From contig JAZOSU010000035.1 in the NCBI GenBank assembly GCA_045657265.1, positions 62,001 through 126,000 of the forward strand: a DNA stretch of 64,000 nt. Direction: 5' to 3'. The first letter of the stretch is position 1. Every line of letters begins with the position of its first letter. Positions 33,575-42,101 of this stretch are shown piece by piece. The notes beneath the pieces were generated by a model. It had not been told where the DNA came from and did no database searches. It was given only the letters and a program-made list of their open reading frames with translations. Position numbers and translations under genes: made by a program. This DNA is from RGIG9041 sp045657265. GTDB taxonomy: Bacteria > Bacillota > Clostridia > Oscillospirales > QAKW01.

Positions 33575-34915
33575 ATGAAAAAGAATGATGAATTGACAGT
33601 TTTAATAGAAGGTTATACAAGCGAGGGCTTCGGTGTTGCAAAACCGGAGGGTTTTGTGCTGTTTATTCCCTCAACTATCAAAGGGGAAAAGGTAACAGCT
33701 CACGTGACAAAAGCCAACAAAAACTTTGGCTATGCAAAGGCTATGGAGATAATCACTCCGTCAAAGCACAGGATAGACCCGCTTTGTGAAAAAAGTGTTG
33801 CCTGCGGCGGTTGCAGTATGTGGCATATGACATATGAGGAAGAACTCAGATTCAAGTGGCAGAAAGTTTATGATAATCTGAGAAAAAGCGGTATTGACTG
33901 CAAAATGAATGATATCGTTCCCTCACCGAAAATAACGCAGTACAGAAATAAGGCGCAGTATCCCATAAGAGAGCAAGGCGGTCAAACCGTCGGCGGTTTT
34001 TACAGAAAAAACAGTCATTCGGTTATAGAATGTCCCTGCGCTATTCAGCCTGAAGTTTTCGGCAGAATTCTTAGGTTTACCCTTGACTTTATGAAGGAAA
34101 ACGGGATAAAAGCGTATAATGAATCTGATTTTTCAGGTAAGGTACGACATCTTTATCTCAGATGTTCTGGTGACCTTAAAAGTGTTATGGTCTGTCTTGT
34201 GGTAAAGGGCAAATTTGAACAGAAATTCCGCTTTGCAAAAACTCTCAAAGCAAAATTCCCCGAAATTTGTACAGTCTGTATTAATTATAATGATAAAAAT
34301 ACCAACGTAGTGCTTGGAAAAAGATTTGAGACGGTTCTGGGCGACGGATATATCACCGATAAGCTTTTGGGATATGAATTTGAAATATCTCCCGAGAGCT
34401 TTTATCAGGTAAACCACGACGGATGTGAAAAGCTGTACGGACTTGTAAAAGAGTATACAAAAGGAGCAAAAAATCTGCTTGATTTGTATTGCGGAATAGG
34501 CACTATAGGTCTGTGCGTTTCAGACGGCGTCGAAAGTCTGACAGGAATAGAAATAGTACAAAAAGCGATAGAAAATGCAGTGCGTAACGCAAAGATAAAC
34601 AAAGTGGAAAACTGTAAATTTGCGGCAATGGATGCATCGCAGGCAGGAGATTTTGCAGATGAATATTACGATACTATAATAGTTGACCCACCGAGAAAAG
34701 GATGCGATAAAAAAACACTTGAGTATCTTGTGCAAAAACGCCCCGAAAAACTTGTATATGTATCTTGTGACAGCGCAACTCTTGCAAGGGATTTAAAATA
34801 TCTTTGCGAAAACGGATTTGAAATTAATCAGGTAACTCCCGTTGATATGTTCCCGAGAACGAGCCATGTTGAGTGCGTCGTGCGACTATGTCGCAACAAG
34901 CACTCATCGATATAA
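33575..34915 (+). CDS. 23S rRNA (uracil-5-)-methyltransferase, RlmD/RlmCD type
   Basis: 446 residues. An N-terminal TRAM RNA-binding domain is followed by an Fe-S cluster Cys set (C71, C77, C80 in CEKSVACGGC, plus ECPCAIQ) and a Rossmann methyltransferase with LLDLYCGIGTIGL, VDPPRKGCD and the catalytic Cys in LVYVSCDSATLARDL. It makes 5-methyluridine in 23S rRNA. The last ~10 residues (CRNKHSSI) are encoded inside a hairpin repeat, so the original C-terminus was replaced when hairpin array IV arrived. Confidence 0.94.
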   Translation: MKKNDELTVLIEGYTSEGFGVAKPEGFVLFIPSTIKGEKVTAHVTKANKNFGYAKAMEIITPSKHRIDPLCEKSVACGGCSMWHMTYEEELRFKWQKVYDNLRKSGIDCKMNDIVPSPKITQYRNKAQYPIREQGGQTVGGFYRKNSHSVIECPCAIQPEVFGRILRFTLDFMKENGIKAYNESDFSGKVRHLYLRCSGDLKSVMVCLVVKGKFEQKFRFAKTLKAKFPEICTVCINYNDKNTNVVLGKRFETVLGDGYITDKLLGYEFEISPESFYQVNHDGCEKLYGLVKEYTKGAKNLLDLYCGIGTIGLCVSDGVESLTGIEIVQKAIENAVRNAKINKVENCKFAAMDASQAGDFADEYYDTIIVDPPRKGCDKKTLEYLVQKRPEKLVYVSCDSATLARDLKYLCENGFEINQVTPVDMFPRTSHVECVVRLCRNKHSSI

Positions 34916-35095
34916 ATCTCTTGCGAGATTTACTATATATCCTGACGGATTCGATATGTGCTGACGCACTCGATATGTTGCCTTGCGACAACGAGATTTA
35001 TATCATATCGAAAATGAGCGAAGCGAGTTTATATCGAATTTCACGAAGTGAAATATATCGAACACGCATAGCGTGTATATCGACAAAGGAGACTA
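34880..35095. repeat. short-hairpin array IV
   Basis: Best example of the class. Successive stems are GAGTGC...GCACTC (with inner TGCGACtatGTCGCA), AAATCTCttgcGAGATTT, ATCCtgacGGAT, GTGCtgacGCAC, GTTGccttgcgaCAAC, TTTCACgaaGTGAAA and ACACGCataGCGTGT. Between them lies a constant tag, CGATAT/ATATCGA. Stem sequences differ, the tag does not. The array leads straight to the ATG of the broken four-helix gene; a shorter stretch (35455-35496, CAGCttcGCAG then CGATAT) follows that gene. Confidence 0.8.
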
Positions 35096-35099
35096 TACT

Positions 35100-35447
35100 A
35101 TGGAAAGTAGCAAAAATATATTAAGAGAAGAAACAATTAACTTTGCAATAGAAATATCTGATATTTGCGATAATATAAAAGGTTGTTCGGTATATATTAA
35201 TCAACTTTTAAGATGTTCTTCGTCAATTGGTGCAAATCTTCACGAAGCAAAATATGCTTAAAGTAAGGCAGATTTTATAAATAAATTAGAAATTGCATTA
35301 AAAGAAAGTTTTGAAACTGAGTATTGGTTAGAATTGTTGTTTCGTAAAAATAAAATCACTGATTCTACATACAAAAATCTAACAAACAAATGCGGAACAA
35401 TACGAAGAAAACTTATTGCTTCTGTTACTACAGCGAAAAAATCATAG
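35100..35447 (+). pseudogene. four-helix-bundle (23S rRNA-IVS-like) protein with an in-frame stop
   Basis: The reading frame matches the TIGR02436 family over its full length: ETINFAIEISDICDNIKGC, CSSSIGANLHEAKYA, then SKADFINKLEIALKESFET and EYWLELLF. A single TAA at 35259-35261 sits where relatives have Gln (KYAQSKADF), so one C-to-T change broke an otherwise intact 115-codon gene. The SD AAAGGAG is intact. The decay looks recent. The relative at 9686 is far more decayed. Confidence 0.85.
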
Positions 35448-35518
35448 TTTTGTTAAGCTGTGTGTCAGCTCAGCTTCGCAGCGATATAAAAAGCTATTAG
35501 CGAAAGGAGTTTATTTCT

Positions 35519-36430
35519 ATGAAAAAATTATTTTGTATTTTACTTACGGTATTGTTTTGTTTAGGAATATGTGGGTGTCACTGGAATAAATTGCCTCATT
35601 TATCTTCAAAACAGGCTGAAACTATCGAATTGGAACGTTCCGAACAACTGGTTGGAGATGTGGTTAAAATAGTTTCTGACAATGTTTTGGTAATGGGATT
35701 AGAAGCACCGTACGAAATTGAAAAATGGGGCGAAAAAGTTTACGTCATCACAGATAATACTGAACAATTTTGTATAGGTGACGAAATTTATATAGAATAT
35801 GTAAAATATCAAAAACCGTTTGATTCTGACAAATATGTGAGAATATATGCGCAAGAAGTGGATCATCTAAGTTATGTTGCCAAACCTATTATTTATTTTT
35901 ATCCGCAAATGCCGACAGTATGTTCTGCCAAGGTGACGTTAAACGGTCAACTGACTTGTACATATCCCAAACACGGCAACGACGGATGGCAGAATTTCAC
36001 TGCCAACCCTGACGGTTCGTTAGTATTTCAGGATGGCAGACAATATTATGCTTTGTACTGGGAAGGAATACAAAAAACTGAGTGGGATTTTTCGCGTGGA
36101 TGGTGTGTTCGAGGAGAGGATACAGCCGATTTTCTTGAATGGGCACTTGCAAAACAAGGCCTGAACGAAAGAGAGGCAAATGAATTTATTGTTTACTGGT
36201 TACCTCTTATGCAAAACAACCCCTATAACGTCATTTCATTCCAAAAAGAAACATATACAGATAGTGCGGTTTTGGATGTTGAGCCTGATCCCGACAACCT
36301 GTTACGCGTATTTATGGCATATTACGGAACCGATTCAAAGGTTGATATTCAGCCTCAGACCTTTGATGAATTTTCAAGACAAGGCTTTACGGTAGTAGAG
36401 TGGGGAGGAACATACGTTAATAAACCATAG
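35519..36430 (+). CDS. secreted lipoprotein with KPIIYFYP motif, function unknown
   Basis: 303 residues. The signal peptide ends in a lipobox (GICGC, Cys20). A small beta-rich N-terminal region is followed by AKPIIYFYPQMPTVCSAKVTL, TYPKHGNDGWQNFTANPDG, YYALYWEG and VYWLPLMQNNPYNVISFQKE. The same block order is known in a widespread uncharacterised family whose members contain KPVIYLYP. No catalytic motif is evident. It follows hairpin array IV and the four-helix pseudogene, so it may have arrived with them. Confidence 0.75.
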   Translation: MKKLFCILLTVLFCLGICGCHWNKLPHLSSKQAETIELERSEQLVGDVVKIVSDNVLVMGLEAPYEIEKWGEKVYVITDNTEQFCIGDEIYIEYVKYQKPFDSDKYVRIYAQEVDHLSYVAKPIIYFYPQMPTVCSAKVTLNGQLTCTYPKHGNDGWQNFTANPDGSLVFQDGRQYYALYWEGIQKTEWDFSRGWCVRGEDTADFLEWALAKQGLNEREANEFIVYWLPLMQNNPYNVISFQKETYTDSAVLDVEPDPDNLLRVFMAYYGTDSKVDIQPQTFDEFSRQGFTVVEWGGTYVNKP

Positions 36431-36457
36431 AAATATTTATATTTCAAGGAAAACTAA

Positions 36458-37174
36458 ATGGAAATAATCAGATACGACATATGTGATTCTACAAACCTTC
36501 GGGCAAAGGAATACGTAAAACAAAATAAAATCGACAGGGCGGTATTTATTGCAAATGCTCAGAGTCAGGGCAGGGGAAGACAGGGAAAAAGTTTCTATTC
36601 CCCCGAAAACACAGGCATATATATGACCTATGTTTTCAGAGCAGATATGCCTCTTTATTCCGCTGTTTCGGTCACGACTTATGCGGCGGCGGCAGTTTGT
36701 AAAGCTCTTGAAACAGTATCGGCAAAGGATTTACAGATAAAATGGGTAAACGACATTTACCTTGAGGGCAAAAAAATATGCGGTATTCTTGCCGAAAGCG
36801 TTATGGACAGTAAATCGAAAAACGTTGAGTACGTCATAATCGGCGTCGGGGTCAACGTTACGACTTCTGAGTTTCCAGATGACATAAAAGACATTGCATC
36901 AAGTCTCGGTGACGTTGACAAACAAAAAATTATAGACGCAATAATTTCAGGCTTTGATGAAATTGCAGATAACCCCACTGACCGCAAGTTTATGGAATAT
37001 TACAGACAAAAGTCGATGGTTTTAGGCAAAGAGATAACTGTAATTTCAAAATCCGGTACGAGATATGCAACGGCAATATCGGTTGACGATGACGGAGGCT
37101 TGAAAATACGTTTGTCAAATGGTACGGAAGAAATATTAAATTCGGGTGAAATTTCGTTAAAAATAGCCAAATAA
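36458..37174 (+). CDS. birA: biotin-[acetyl-CoA-carboxylase] ligase
   Basis: 238-residue ligase that activates biotin as biotinyl-AMP and attaches it to carboxylases. The biotin-binding loop is SQGRGRQGKSFYSP near residue 45, followed by IKWVNDIYLEGKKICGIL and a small C-terminal SH3-like domain. The N-terminal helix-turn-helix of repressor-type BirA is missing, so it is a pure enzyme. The SD is weak (AAGGAAAAC). Confidence 0.93.
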   Translation: MEIIRYDICDSTNLRAKEYVKQNKIDRAVFIANAQSQGRGRQGKSFYSPENTGIYMTYVFRADMPLYSAVSVTTYAAAAVCKALETVSAKDLQIKWVNDIYLEGKKICGILAESVMDSKSKNVEYVIIGVGVNVTTSEFPDDIKDIASSLGDVDKQKIIDAIISGFDEIADNPTDRKFMEYYRQKSMVLGKEITVISKSGTRYATAISVDDDGGLKIRLSNGTEEILNSGEISLKIAK

Positions 37175-37219
37175 TGTTCAAAACCTTGTTGAAAATGTGT
37201 AAAATTAGGAGAAAATACT

Positions 37220-38806
37220 ATGAAAAGACTCGTTTCGACTCTGTTAATACTGGTTTTTTTAATAATTTCGGTTGCAGGTTGTTCAAAACCTGCAGACGAC
37301 CCTGATTATAATATCAATGACTATAAAAACAGCGGAGGTCTGTCAGGGCTTGATATGAACGGTATCGAGAAAGAGCCTGAGGCAAAACCTGAGGTCAAAC
37401 CCGAATCTGAGAGTAAGCCGGAGAAAGAACCTGAAAAGACAGAAGAGAATAAAGTGCCTGAGGATGCCGATTCTGACGAGGTCGAAGATACAAGACCCGA
37501 AGACAGCGGAAAGGTTGATGTTCCTCACACTGACGATAGTAAAGAAGAGTCGGGATATGTAAAAAACGTTGTATCTTCTATCGGAGATACTGTTATAACA
37601 GAGGACAGTTATAACGAAGATAAGCTGACTTTCCCAAGCGTACATATAGAAACCTTTGATAAAAGCGGAATAGTTTCAAAAACCGAATATAAAAATGCAA
37701 CCATCGAAATAAATAATACCTCAAAAGAGTTTACAAAAACCAAAAGCGCAGTTGAAATAAGAGGCAGAGGCAACTCTACATGGTTAAGATATGACAAAAA
37801 AGCATACAAACTCAGATTTTCAATAAAAACCGACCTGTTTGGAATGGGTGGCGCAAAAAAATGGGTGCTTCTTGCAAATGCATTTGACGAAACAATGCTC
37901 AGAAATGCTCTTGCAATGGACCTTGCAAAAGTGTTGGAGCTTGAATATACAACCGACTATCAGTTTGTAAACCTGTTTCTTAACGGAGAATATCAGGGTC
38001 TTTATCAGCTTTGCGAACAGCTTGAAGAAGGTCAGACGAGAGTTGATATAAACTCTTCCAAAACAGGTGAGGTTGACACAGGATATCTTGTGGAATCTTT
38101 CAGCGAACTTACTGCGCTTAAAGATAAATCATTTACCATTCCCGAAGTAAACGGATTGCACGTTAATGAGTTTAAAGGCAAACATCAGTTTGTCATAAAA
38201 TCTCCCGGACCTAAAGAGGTGACGCAGGAACAGATAGATTTTATTGACGATTACGTAACGAGAGCAAACGAAGCAATATTTACAAAAAATTGGCAGGAGA
38301 TAGAAAAGCTTTGTGACGTGGATTCTTTTGTAAATATGTTTATTGTGGATCAGGTTATGCTCAATAACGATATGGGTTACAGCTTTTATATGTATAAAAA
38401 AGCAGGAGGCAAACTGTACCTTGGACCTATGTGGGATTACGACCAGAGTTGCGGCGGTTCACAGCACGGCGGACCTACGTTTGAAGGCTGGTATGCAGGT
38501 ACAGAGCATAAATGGTACACGACACTTGTAAAAATGCCCCAGTTCCAGAAACTTGTCAAAGAAAGATATAACAGTAAAAAAGCTCAGATAAAAGATATAA
38601 TTGACAGTATTGATATCAAAATAAAACAAAACAGCTTTGATTTTGCAATGAGTAATTATGTTTATAATACTTTCGGTGACGGCGAAAAATGGAGAGCGAT
38701 TCCTGAAATAACGGCGCTTACCACCTATAAAATGCACGTTGAATATCTCAAAACCTGGCTTACCAACAGATTTATTTGGATGGAGGGACAATTTGACACG
38801 TGGTAA
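37220..38806 (+). CDS. CotH-kinase-family lipoprotein
   Basis: 528 residues. The lipobox is SVAGC (Cys21), then an acidic Glu/Pro/Lys/Asp-rich linker (about residues 45-115). The CotH domain begins near residue 150: EIRGRGNSTWLRYDKKAYKL, WVLLANAFDETMLRNALA, FLNGEYQGLYQLCEQ and the metal-binding GPMWDYDQSCGG. In Bacillus CotH phosphorylates spore coat proteins; surface lipoprotein members are common in gut Clostridia with unknown targets. Confidence 0.9.
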   Translation: MKRLVSTLLILVFLIISVAGCSKPADDPDYNINDYKNSGGLSGLDMNGIEKEPEAKPEVKPESESKPEKEPEKTEENKVPEDADSDEVEDTRPEDSGKVDVPHTDDSKEESGYVKNVVSSIGDTVITEDSYNEDKLTFPSVHIETFDKSGIVSKTEYKNATIEINNTSKEFTKTKSAVEIRGRGNSTWLRYDKKAYKLRFSIKTDLFGMGGAKKWVLLANAFDETMLRNALAMDLAKVLELEYTTDYQFVNLFLNGEYQGLYQLCEQLEEGQTRVDINSSKTGEVDTGYLVESFSELTALKDKSFTIPEVNGLHVNEFKGKHQFVIKSPGPKEVTQEQIDFIDDYVTRANEAIFTKNWQEIEKLCDVDSFVNMFIVDQVMLNNDMGYSFYMYKKAGGKLYLGPMWDYDQSCGGSQHGGPTFEGWYAGTEHKWYTTLVKMPQFQKLVKERYNSKKAQIKDIIDSIDIKIKQNSFDFAMSNYVYNTFGDGEKWRAIPEITALTTYKMHVEYLKTWLTNRFIWMEGQFDTW

Positions 38807-39309
38807 TTACAAAATTTTTTATATCGTTTATTAAAGAGAAAAACTGGCTTGAGCAGATGAACAAAAAAGGCTATGAACTTAAAAAACGTTCAGGCTTTGT
38901 ATATATGTTTGAAAAAACAGACACAGAGGTTTTGTACGAGTACGTGTTTTTAAAAAACGGAAAGCGTTCGTACTGCGAGTTTGATTACAAATCAAAAGAC
39001 ACCGATGCAAAAGCTATTTACGGAAACGCAGATATGTTTCTTTTGAAAAAACCGAAATCAAAAGGCAAAGTTACGGTTTTTCAGACCCTTGATGAGAAAA
39101 AACTCAATGCCGCAAAGAAAAAAGCGGCACTGAACAGTACGGCCGCTCTTTATATAGGTGTCTGCGCACTGTGCGCGGCTCTTATAAAAATAATTACGCC
39201 GCTCAGATGGGTGTTTTTAGCAGTAGCTGTAGTTTTTATGGTAATGTCGCTGTGGAGTTATTACCTTTCTTATAATATAGGTAAATATGTAAAACTTGAC
39301 AAAATATAA
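38800..39309 (+). CDS. DUF2812-like membrane protein
   Basis: 169 residues starting at a GTG that overlaps the cotH-like stop, with GGAGGG upstream. The N-terminal soluble part has FIKEKNWLEQMNKKGYELKK, the hallmark of DUF2812 (EKEEKWLNEMAxKGW-like), and two membrane spans end the protein (ALYIGVCALCAALIKIITPL and WVFLAVAVVFMVMSLWSYYL). DUF2812 proteins often sit beside PadR regulators, but none is here. The function is unknown. Confidence 0.78.
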   Translation: MVITKFFISFIKEKNWLEQMNKKGYELKKRSGFVYMFEKTDTEVLYEYVFLKNGKRSYCEFDYKSKDTDAKAIYGNADMFLLKKPKSKGKVTVFQTLDEKKLNAAKKKAALNSTAALYIGVCALCAALIKIITPLRWVFLAVAVVFMVMSLWSYYLSYNIGKYVKLDKI

Positions 39310-39356
39310 TTCTTTGGTATAATAGACAAATATTATAAAAAGGCGGTAGCATATAA

Positions 39357-40049
39357 ATGGGCTTTGATGCACAAAAAATTATGCAAATATTGTCAACAGA
39401 CCCGTCACAACTGTCAAACAATGAACTTTTACAACTTATTTTAAAGCCCTTCGTTGCGGATTATGAAACGGTAGCTTTTAATCTGCTCAAAAAGTTTATA
39501 ACTTTAGAGGGCGTATATACGGCAGACCCTGAACTGCTAATGTCGGTTGAGGGAATGACGGAAGAAGCTGTGTGTATGTTGAAAGCAGTACATGTGACGG
39601 CATTTAATCTTTTAGATGCCAATATGCCAACTAAAAAGCTTACAGTTTTTACAAAAGAAACAGGCAGAGATTTATTCAAACCGCATTTTCTTGGAAAAAC
39701 GGTAGAAGAAATGTATCTTATGCTTCTTGACAGTTCATGCAATATACTTTGTGTTAAACTGGTAGCTAAAGGAAAGCTGGATCATCTCAATATTGATACA
39801 AAGTACATAATTGAACTTGCGTGTAAATATAATGCATCAAAGGCAGTTGTTGCTCATAATCATACTACGGGACCGGCGCCGTCAGCTCACGACGTTATTT
39901 TTACGTCAAAGCTGGTGTGGCTTTTTGCCCATATGGGAATTGAGCTTTGCGACCATTACATTTTTTATAAAAATAAGTGTCATTCTATGGTAGAGTCAGG
40001 AGAAATGACTCCGCTGTCTTATAACCTTACTTTAAGTCGTGATATTTAA
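39357..40049 (+). CDS. RadC-family JAB-domain protein
   Basis: 230 residues. An N-terminal helix-hairpin-helix-like part (LMSVEGMTEEAVCMLKA) is followed by the MPN/JAB domain with the metal motif AHNHTTGPAPSAHD (HxH-x7-S-x2-D). Despite the name, RadC proteins are not proven DNA repair enzymes. The N-terminal half is more divergent than in typical 225-residue RadC. Confidence 0.88.
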   Translation: MGFDAQKIMQILSTDPSQLSNNELLQLILKPFVADYETVAFNLLKKFITLEGVYTADPELLMSVEGMTEEAVCMLKAVHVTAFNLLDANMPTKKLTVFTKETGRDLFKPHFLGKTVEEMYLMLLDSSCNILCVKLVAKGKLDHLNIDTKYIIELACKYNASKAVVAHNHTTGPAPSAHDVIFTSKLVWLFAHMGIELCDHYIFYKNKCHSMVESGEMTPLSYNLTLSRDI

Positions 40050-40072
40050 TATTTTTTAGGGGGACTATTAAA

Positions 40073-40786
40073 ATGGACCAGTTTATTAACCAGATGAAAA
40101 TTATTTTGGATTATCTTCAGGAGTATTCCGTAGTTTCAGTTGCGGTAAGAATAATTCTTGCAACAGTTCTTGGGGGTATAATAGGTTTTGAACGTGAACG
40201 TCACGGCAGAGCGGCAGGACTTCGTACACATATTCTTGTTTGTCTTGGTTCTGCGGTTGCAACACTTATCGGACATTACAACTTTGCAGTTTTGCACACA
40301 TTGGGAGACCCTATGAGAATAGGCGCTCAGGTTCTTTCGGGAATCGGTTTTCTTGGTGCAGGTACTATTATTTCAAAAGGTAGATTTCAGGTTACAGGTC
40401 TTACAACTGCGGCAGGTCTCTGGGCAACAGCATCTATAGGTCTTGCAACAGGTATAGGCTTTTACGAAGCTGCACTTCTCGGCGCACTTTTAGTTGTACT
40501 TACAATGTCACTTCTTACAAAGTTTGATGCTAAAATCATCAAAAACTCACAAAAATTCAGAGTTTATATTGAAATTAATGACGTAAACCGTATGAACAAC
40601 GTTATTGATATGTTGATTTCAGACTTTGAGGGAAGCGGTATTCAGGTAACCGTACCCAGAAGCGGAATTTCAGGCAATGCAGGAATTGAAGCCACACTTC
40701 ACGTTAAAGACGAACAAAGCGGAAGAAGTGTAATTGCAAATCTTACAGAATCTGAAAATATTGTATTTGCGCTTCCGTCAATTTAA
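40073..40786 (+). CDS. MgtC/SapB-family membrane protein
   Basis: 237 residues with about five spans and the MgtC signature GGIIGFERERHGRAAGLRTHILVCLGSA, then GFLGAGTII and AAGLWATASIGLATG. The C-terminal ~80 residues form an ACT-like cytoplasmic domain. MgtC proteins help survival at low magnesium by inhibiting ATP synthase or related processes in some bacteria; the role here is inferred. The SD AGGGGG is strong. Confidence 0.92.
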   Translation: MDQFINQMKIILDYLQEYSVVSVAVRIILATVLGGIIGFERERHGRAAGLRTHILVCLGSAVATLIGHYNFAVLHTLGDPMRIGAQVLSGIGFLGAGTIISKGRFQVTGLTTAAGLWATASIGLATGIGFYEAALLGALLVVLTMSLLTKFDAKIIKNSQKFRVYIEINDVNRMNNVIDMLISDFEGSGIQVTVPRSGISGNAGIEATLHVKDEQSGRSVIANLTESENIVFALPSI

Positions 40787-40789
40787 TAC

Positions 40790-40818
40790 TTGACAACTTG
40801 AAAAAAAAGGTGTATAGT
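40790..40818 (+). promoter_or_regulatory. promoter of the aromatic amino acid operon
   Basis: Perfect TTGACA at 40790-40795, 17-bp spacer, TATAGT at 40813-40818. It opens a leader of about 185 nt before pheA. Confidence 0.85.
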
Positions 40819-40852
40819 TAGAAAAAATCTTAAGAAAGGTAAATGCAGACAT

Positions 40853-40915
40853 ATGTTGATAACAAATAATCGATTTTATTATTTTGAATATACGGACTGT
40901 CTGTGTGTAAAATAA
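40853..40915 (+). CDS. putative leader peptide, Phe/Tyr-rich (MLITNNRFYYFEYTDCLCVK)
   Basis: A 20-residue ORF in the pheA leader containing F-Y-Y-F-E-Y, five aromatic residues out of six, exactly the amino acids the operon makes. The AAGAAAGG SD is about 13 bases upstream, the same long spacing as dnaA. A stem CAGACA/TGTCTG (40846-40851 with 40898-40903) spans the aromatic codons, and a terminator follows 28 nt after its stop. This fits ribosome-mediated attenuation. Confidence 0.65.
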   Translation: MLITNNRFYYFEYTDCLCVK

Positions 40916-40943
40916 ACCTTTCAGAGTTTTATACAGTATAGAT

Positions 40944-40998
40944 AGCCCGCAATCAGTCATACCATTTTTTAGGTATCTTGATGGCGGGCTTTTAATTT
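40944..40998 (+). terminator. attenuator terminator upstream of pheA
   Basis: AGCCCGC/GCGGGCT outer stem with inner ATACC/GGTAT and TTTTAATTTT tail, ending 12 bases before the pheA ATG. No T-box signature (TGGnACCGCG) is present, so control by uncharged tRNA through a T-box is unlikely. Confidence 0.88.
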
Positions 40999-41010
40999 TG
41001 AGGTGATTTA

Positions 41011-42087
41011 ATGGCAGATATTGAAAATGCAAGAAAGCAGATAAATGAAATTGACAAACAGATGGCAAATCTCTTTGAAAAACGTATGACCGCCGTAAAA
41101 GAAGTGGCTGAATATAAAAGAGAAAGAGGTTTGCAGATAGAAGATAAAAAAAGAGAAGCTCAGGTCATTGAAAGAAACTCTCAGTACGTGGATGATAGCG
41201 AAATCCGTTCTTTGTACGTAAACTATCTTCAGTATGTTATGGACCTTTCAAAAAATTATCAGCACACTCTGATAGACGGACATAAGATAGCCTACAGCGG
41301 TGACGTGGGAGCGTTTGCCAACGTTGCTGCATTAAAACTGTTTCCTGACTGTCAGGCGGTAGGATATTCAGATTTCAAGACTGCATATGAAGCCTGTGAA
41401 AAAGGGGAATGTGACTGTGTTCTTCTTCCTTTGGAAAATAGCTTTAACGGTGACGTGGGACAGGTAATGGACCTTGCATTTTTCGGCTCACTTTATATAA
41501 ACGACGTGTACGAAGCGGAAATTGTGCAAAATCTTGTTGCATCGCAAAACGCAACTCTTGACAGTATCAAAACCGTTATAAGTCATCCTCAGGCGCTCGG
41601 TCAGTGCGCAAAATATCTGCGCTCACACGGGTATGAAACTAAAGAAGAGGTAAATACCGCAACCGCCGCAAAAATGGTATCGGAAAGCGGAAGAACGGAT
41701 ATTGCGGCAATAGCAAGTGAACAGGCGGCAAAAGAGTACGGACTTAAAAAACTTGCCGTTGCAATAAACGAAAGCGGTACAAACTCTACAAGGTTTGCGG
41801 TATTTTCAAGAGTACGCAAAACCGATGTTCGTGACGATAACAGATTTATAATGATGTTTACCGTTAAAAACGAGCCGGGAAGTCTTGCAAAAGCGGTTTC
41901 GGCTATCGGTGAGAACGGTTTTAACCTGAAAGCCCTTAAAAGCAGACCCACAAAAGACTCAAGCTGGTGTTATTATTTTTATGTTGAGGGCGAGGGCATA
42001 GTAAACTCTTTTGAGGGAAGAAGAATGTTATCACAGCTTGAACCTAACTGTCTTTCGGTAAAAATTGTAGGTTCATACAGAGAATAA
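41011..42087 (+). CDS. pheA: bifunctional chorismate mutase / prephenate dehydratase
   Basis: 358 residues in three domains: AroQ chorismate mutase (1-85, ARKQINEIDKQMANLFEKRM), prephenate dehydratase (90-275, with the catalytic TRF motif in NSTRFAVFSR) and an ACT regulatory domain (FTVKNEPGSLAKAVSAIGENG, KSRPTK) that senses phenylalanine. It makes phenylpyruvate from chorismate. First structural gene after the attenuator. Confidence 0.96.
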   Translation: MADIENARKQINEIDKQMANLFEKRMTAVKEVAEYKRERGLQIEDKKREAQVIERNSQYVDDSEIRSLYVNYLQYVMDLSKNYQHTLIDGHKIAYSGDVGAFANVAALKLFPDCQAVGYSDFKTAYEACEKGECDCVLLPLENSFNGDVGQVMDLAFFGSLYINDVYEAEIVQNLVASQNATLDSIKTVISHPQALGQCAKYLRSHGYETKEEVNTATAAKMVSESGRTDIAAIASEQAAKEYGLKKLAVAINESGTNSTRFAVFSRVRKTDVRDDNRFIMMFTVKNEPGSLAKAVSAIGENGFNLKALKSRPTKDSSWCYYFYVEGEGIVNSFEGRRMLSQLEPNCLSVKIVGSYRE

Positions 42088-42101
42088 AAGGGGTTGATTT
42101 T

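Noticed and set aside
34880..35095. CRISPR-like array from regularly spaced hairpins
   Set aside because: Spacing is irregular, stems differ from one another and the constant tag is only 6-7 bp.
35100..35447. Reassigned TAA codon or programmed readthrough in the four-helix gene
   Set aside because: TAA ends many intact genes in this window and no readthrough signal is seen; a simple nonsense mutation is enough.
40820..41010. T-box riboswitch upstream of pheA
   Set aside because: The TGGnACCGCG T-box sequence and a stem I-like specifier arm are not visible.
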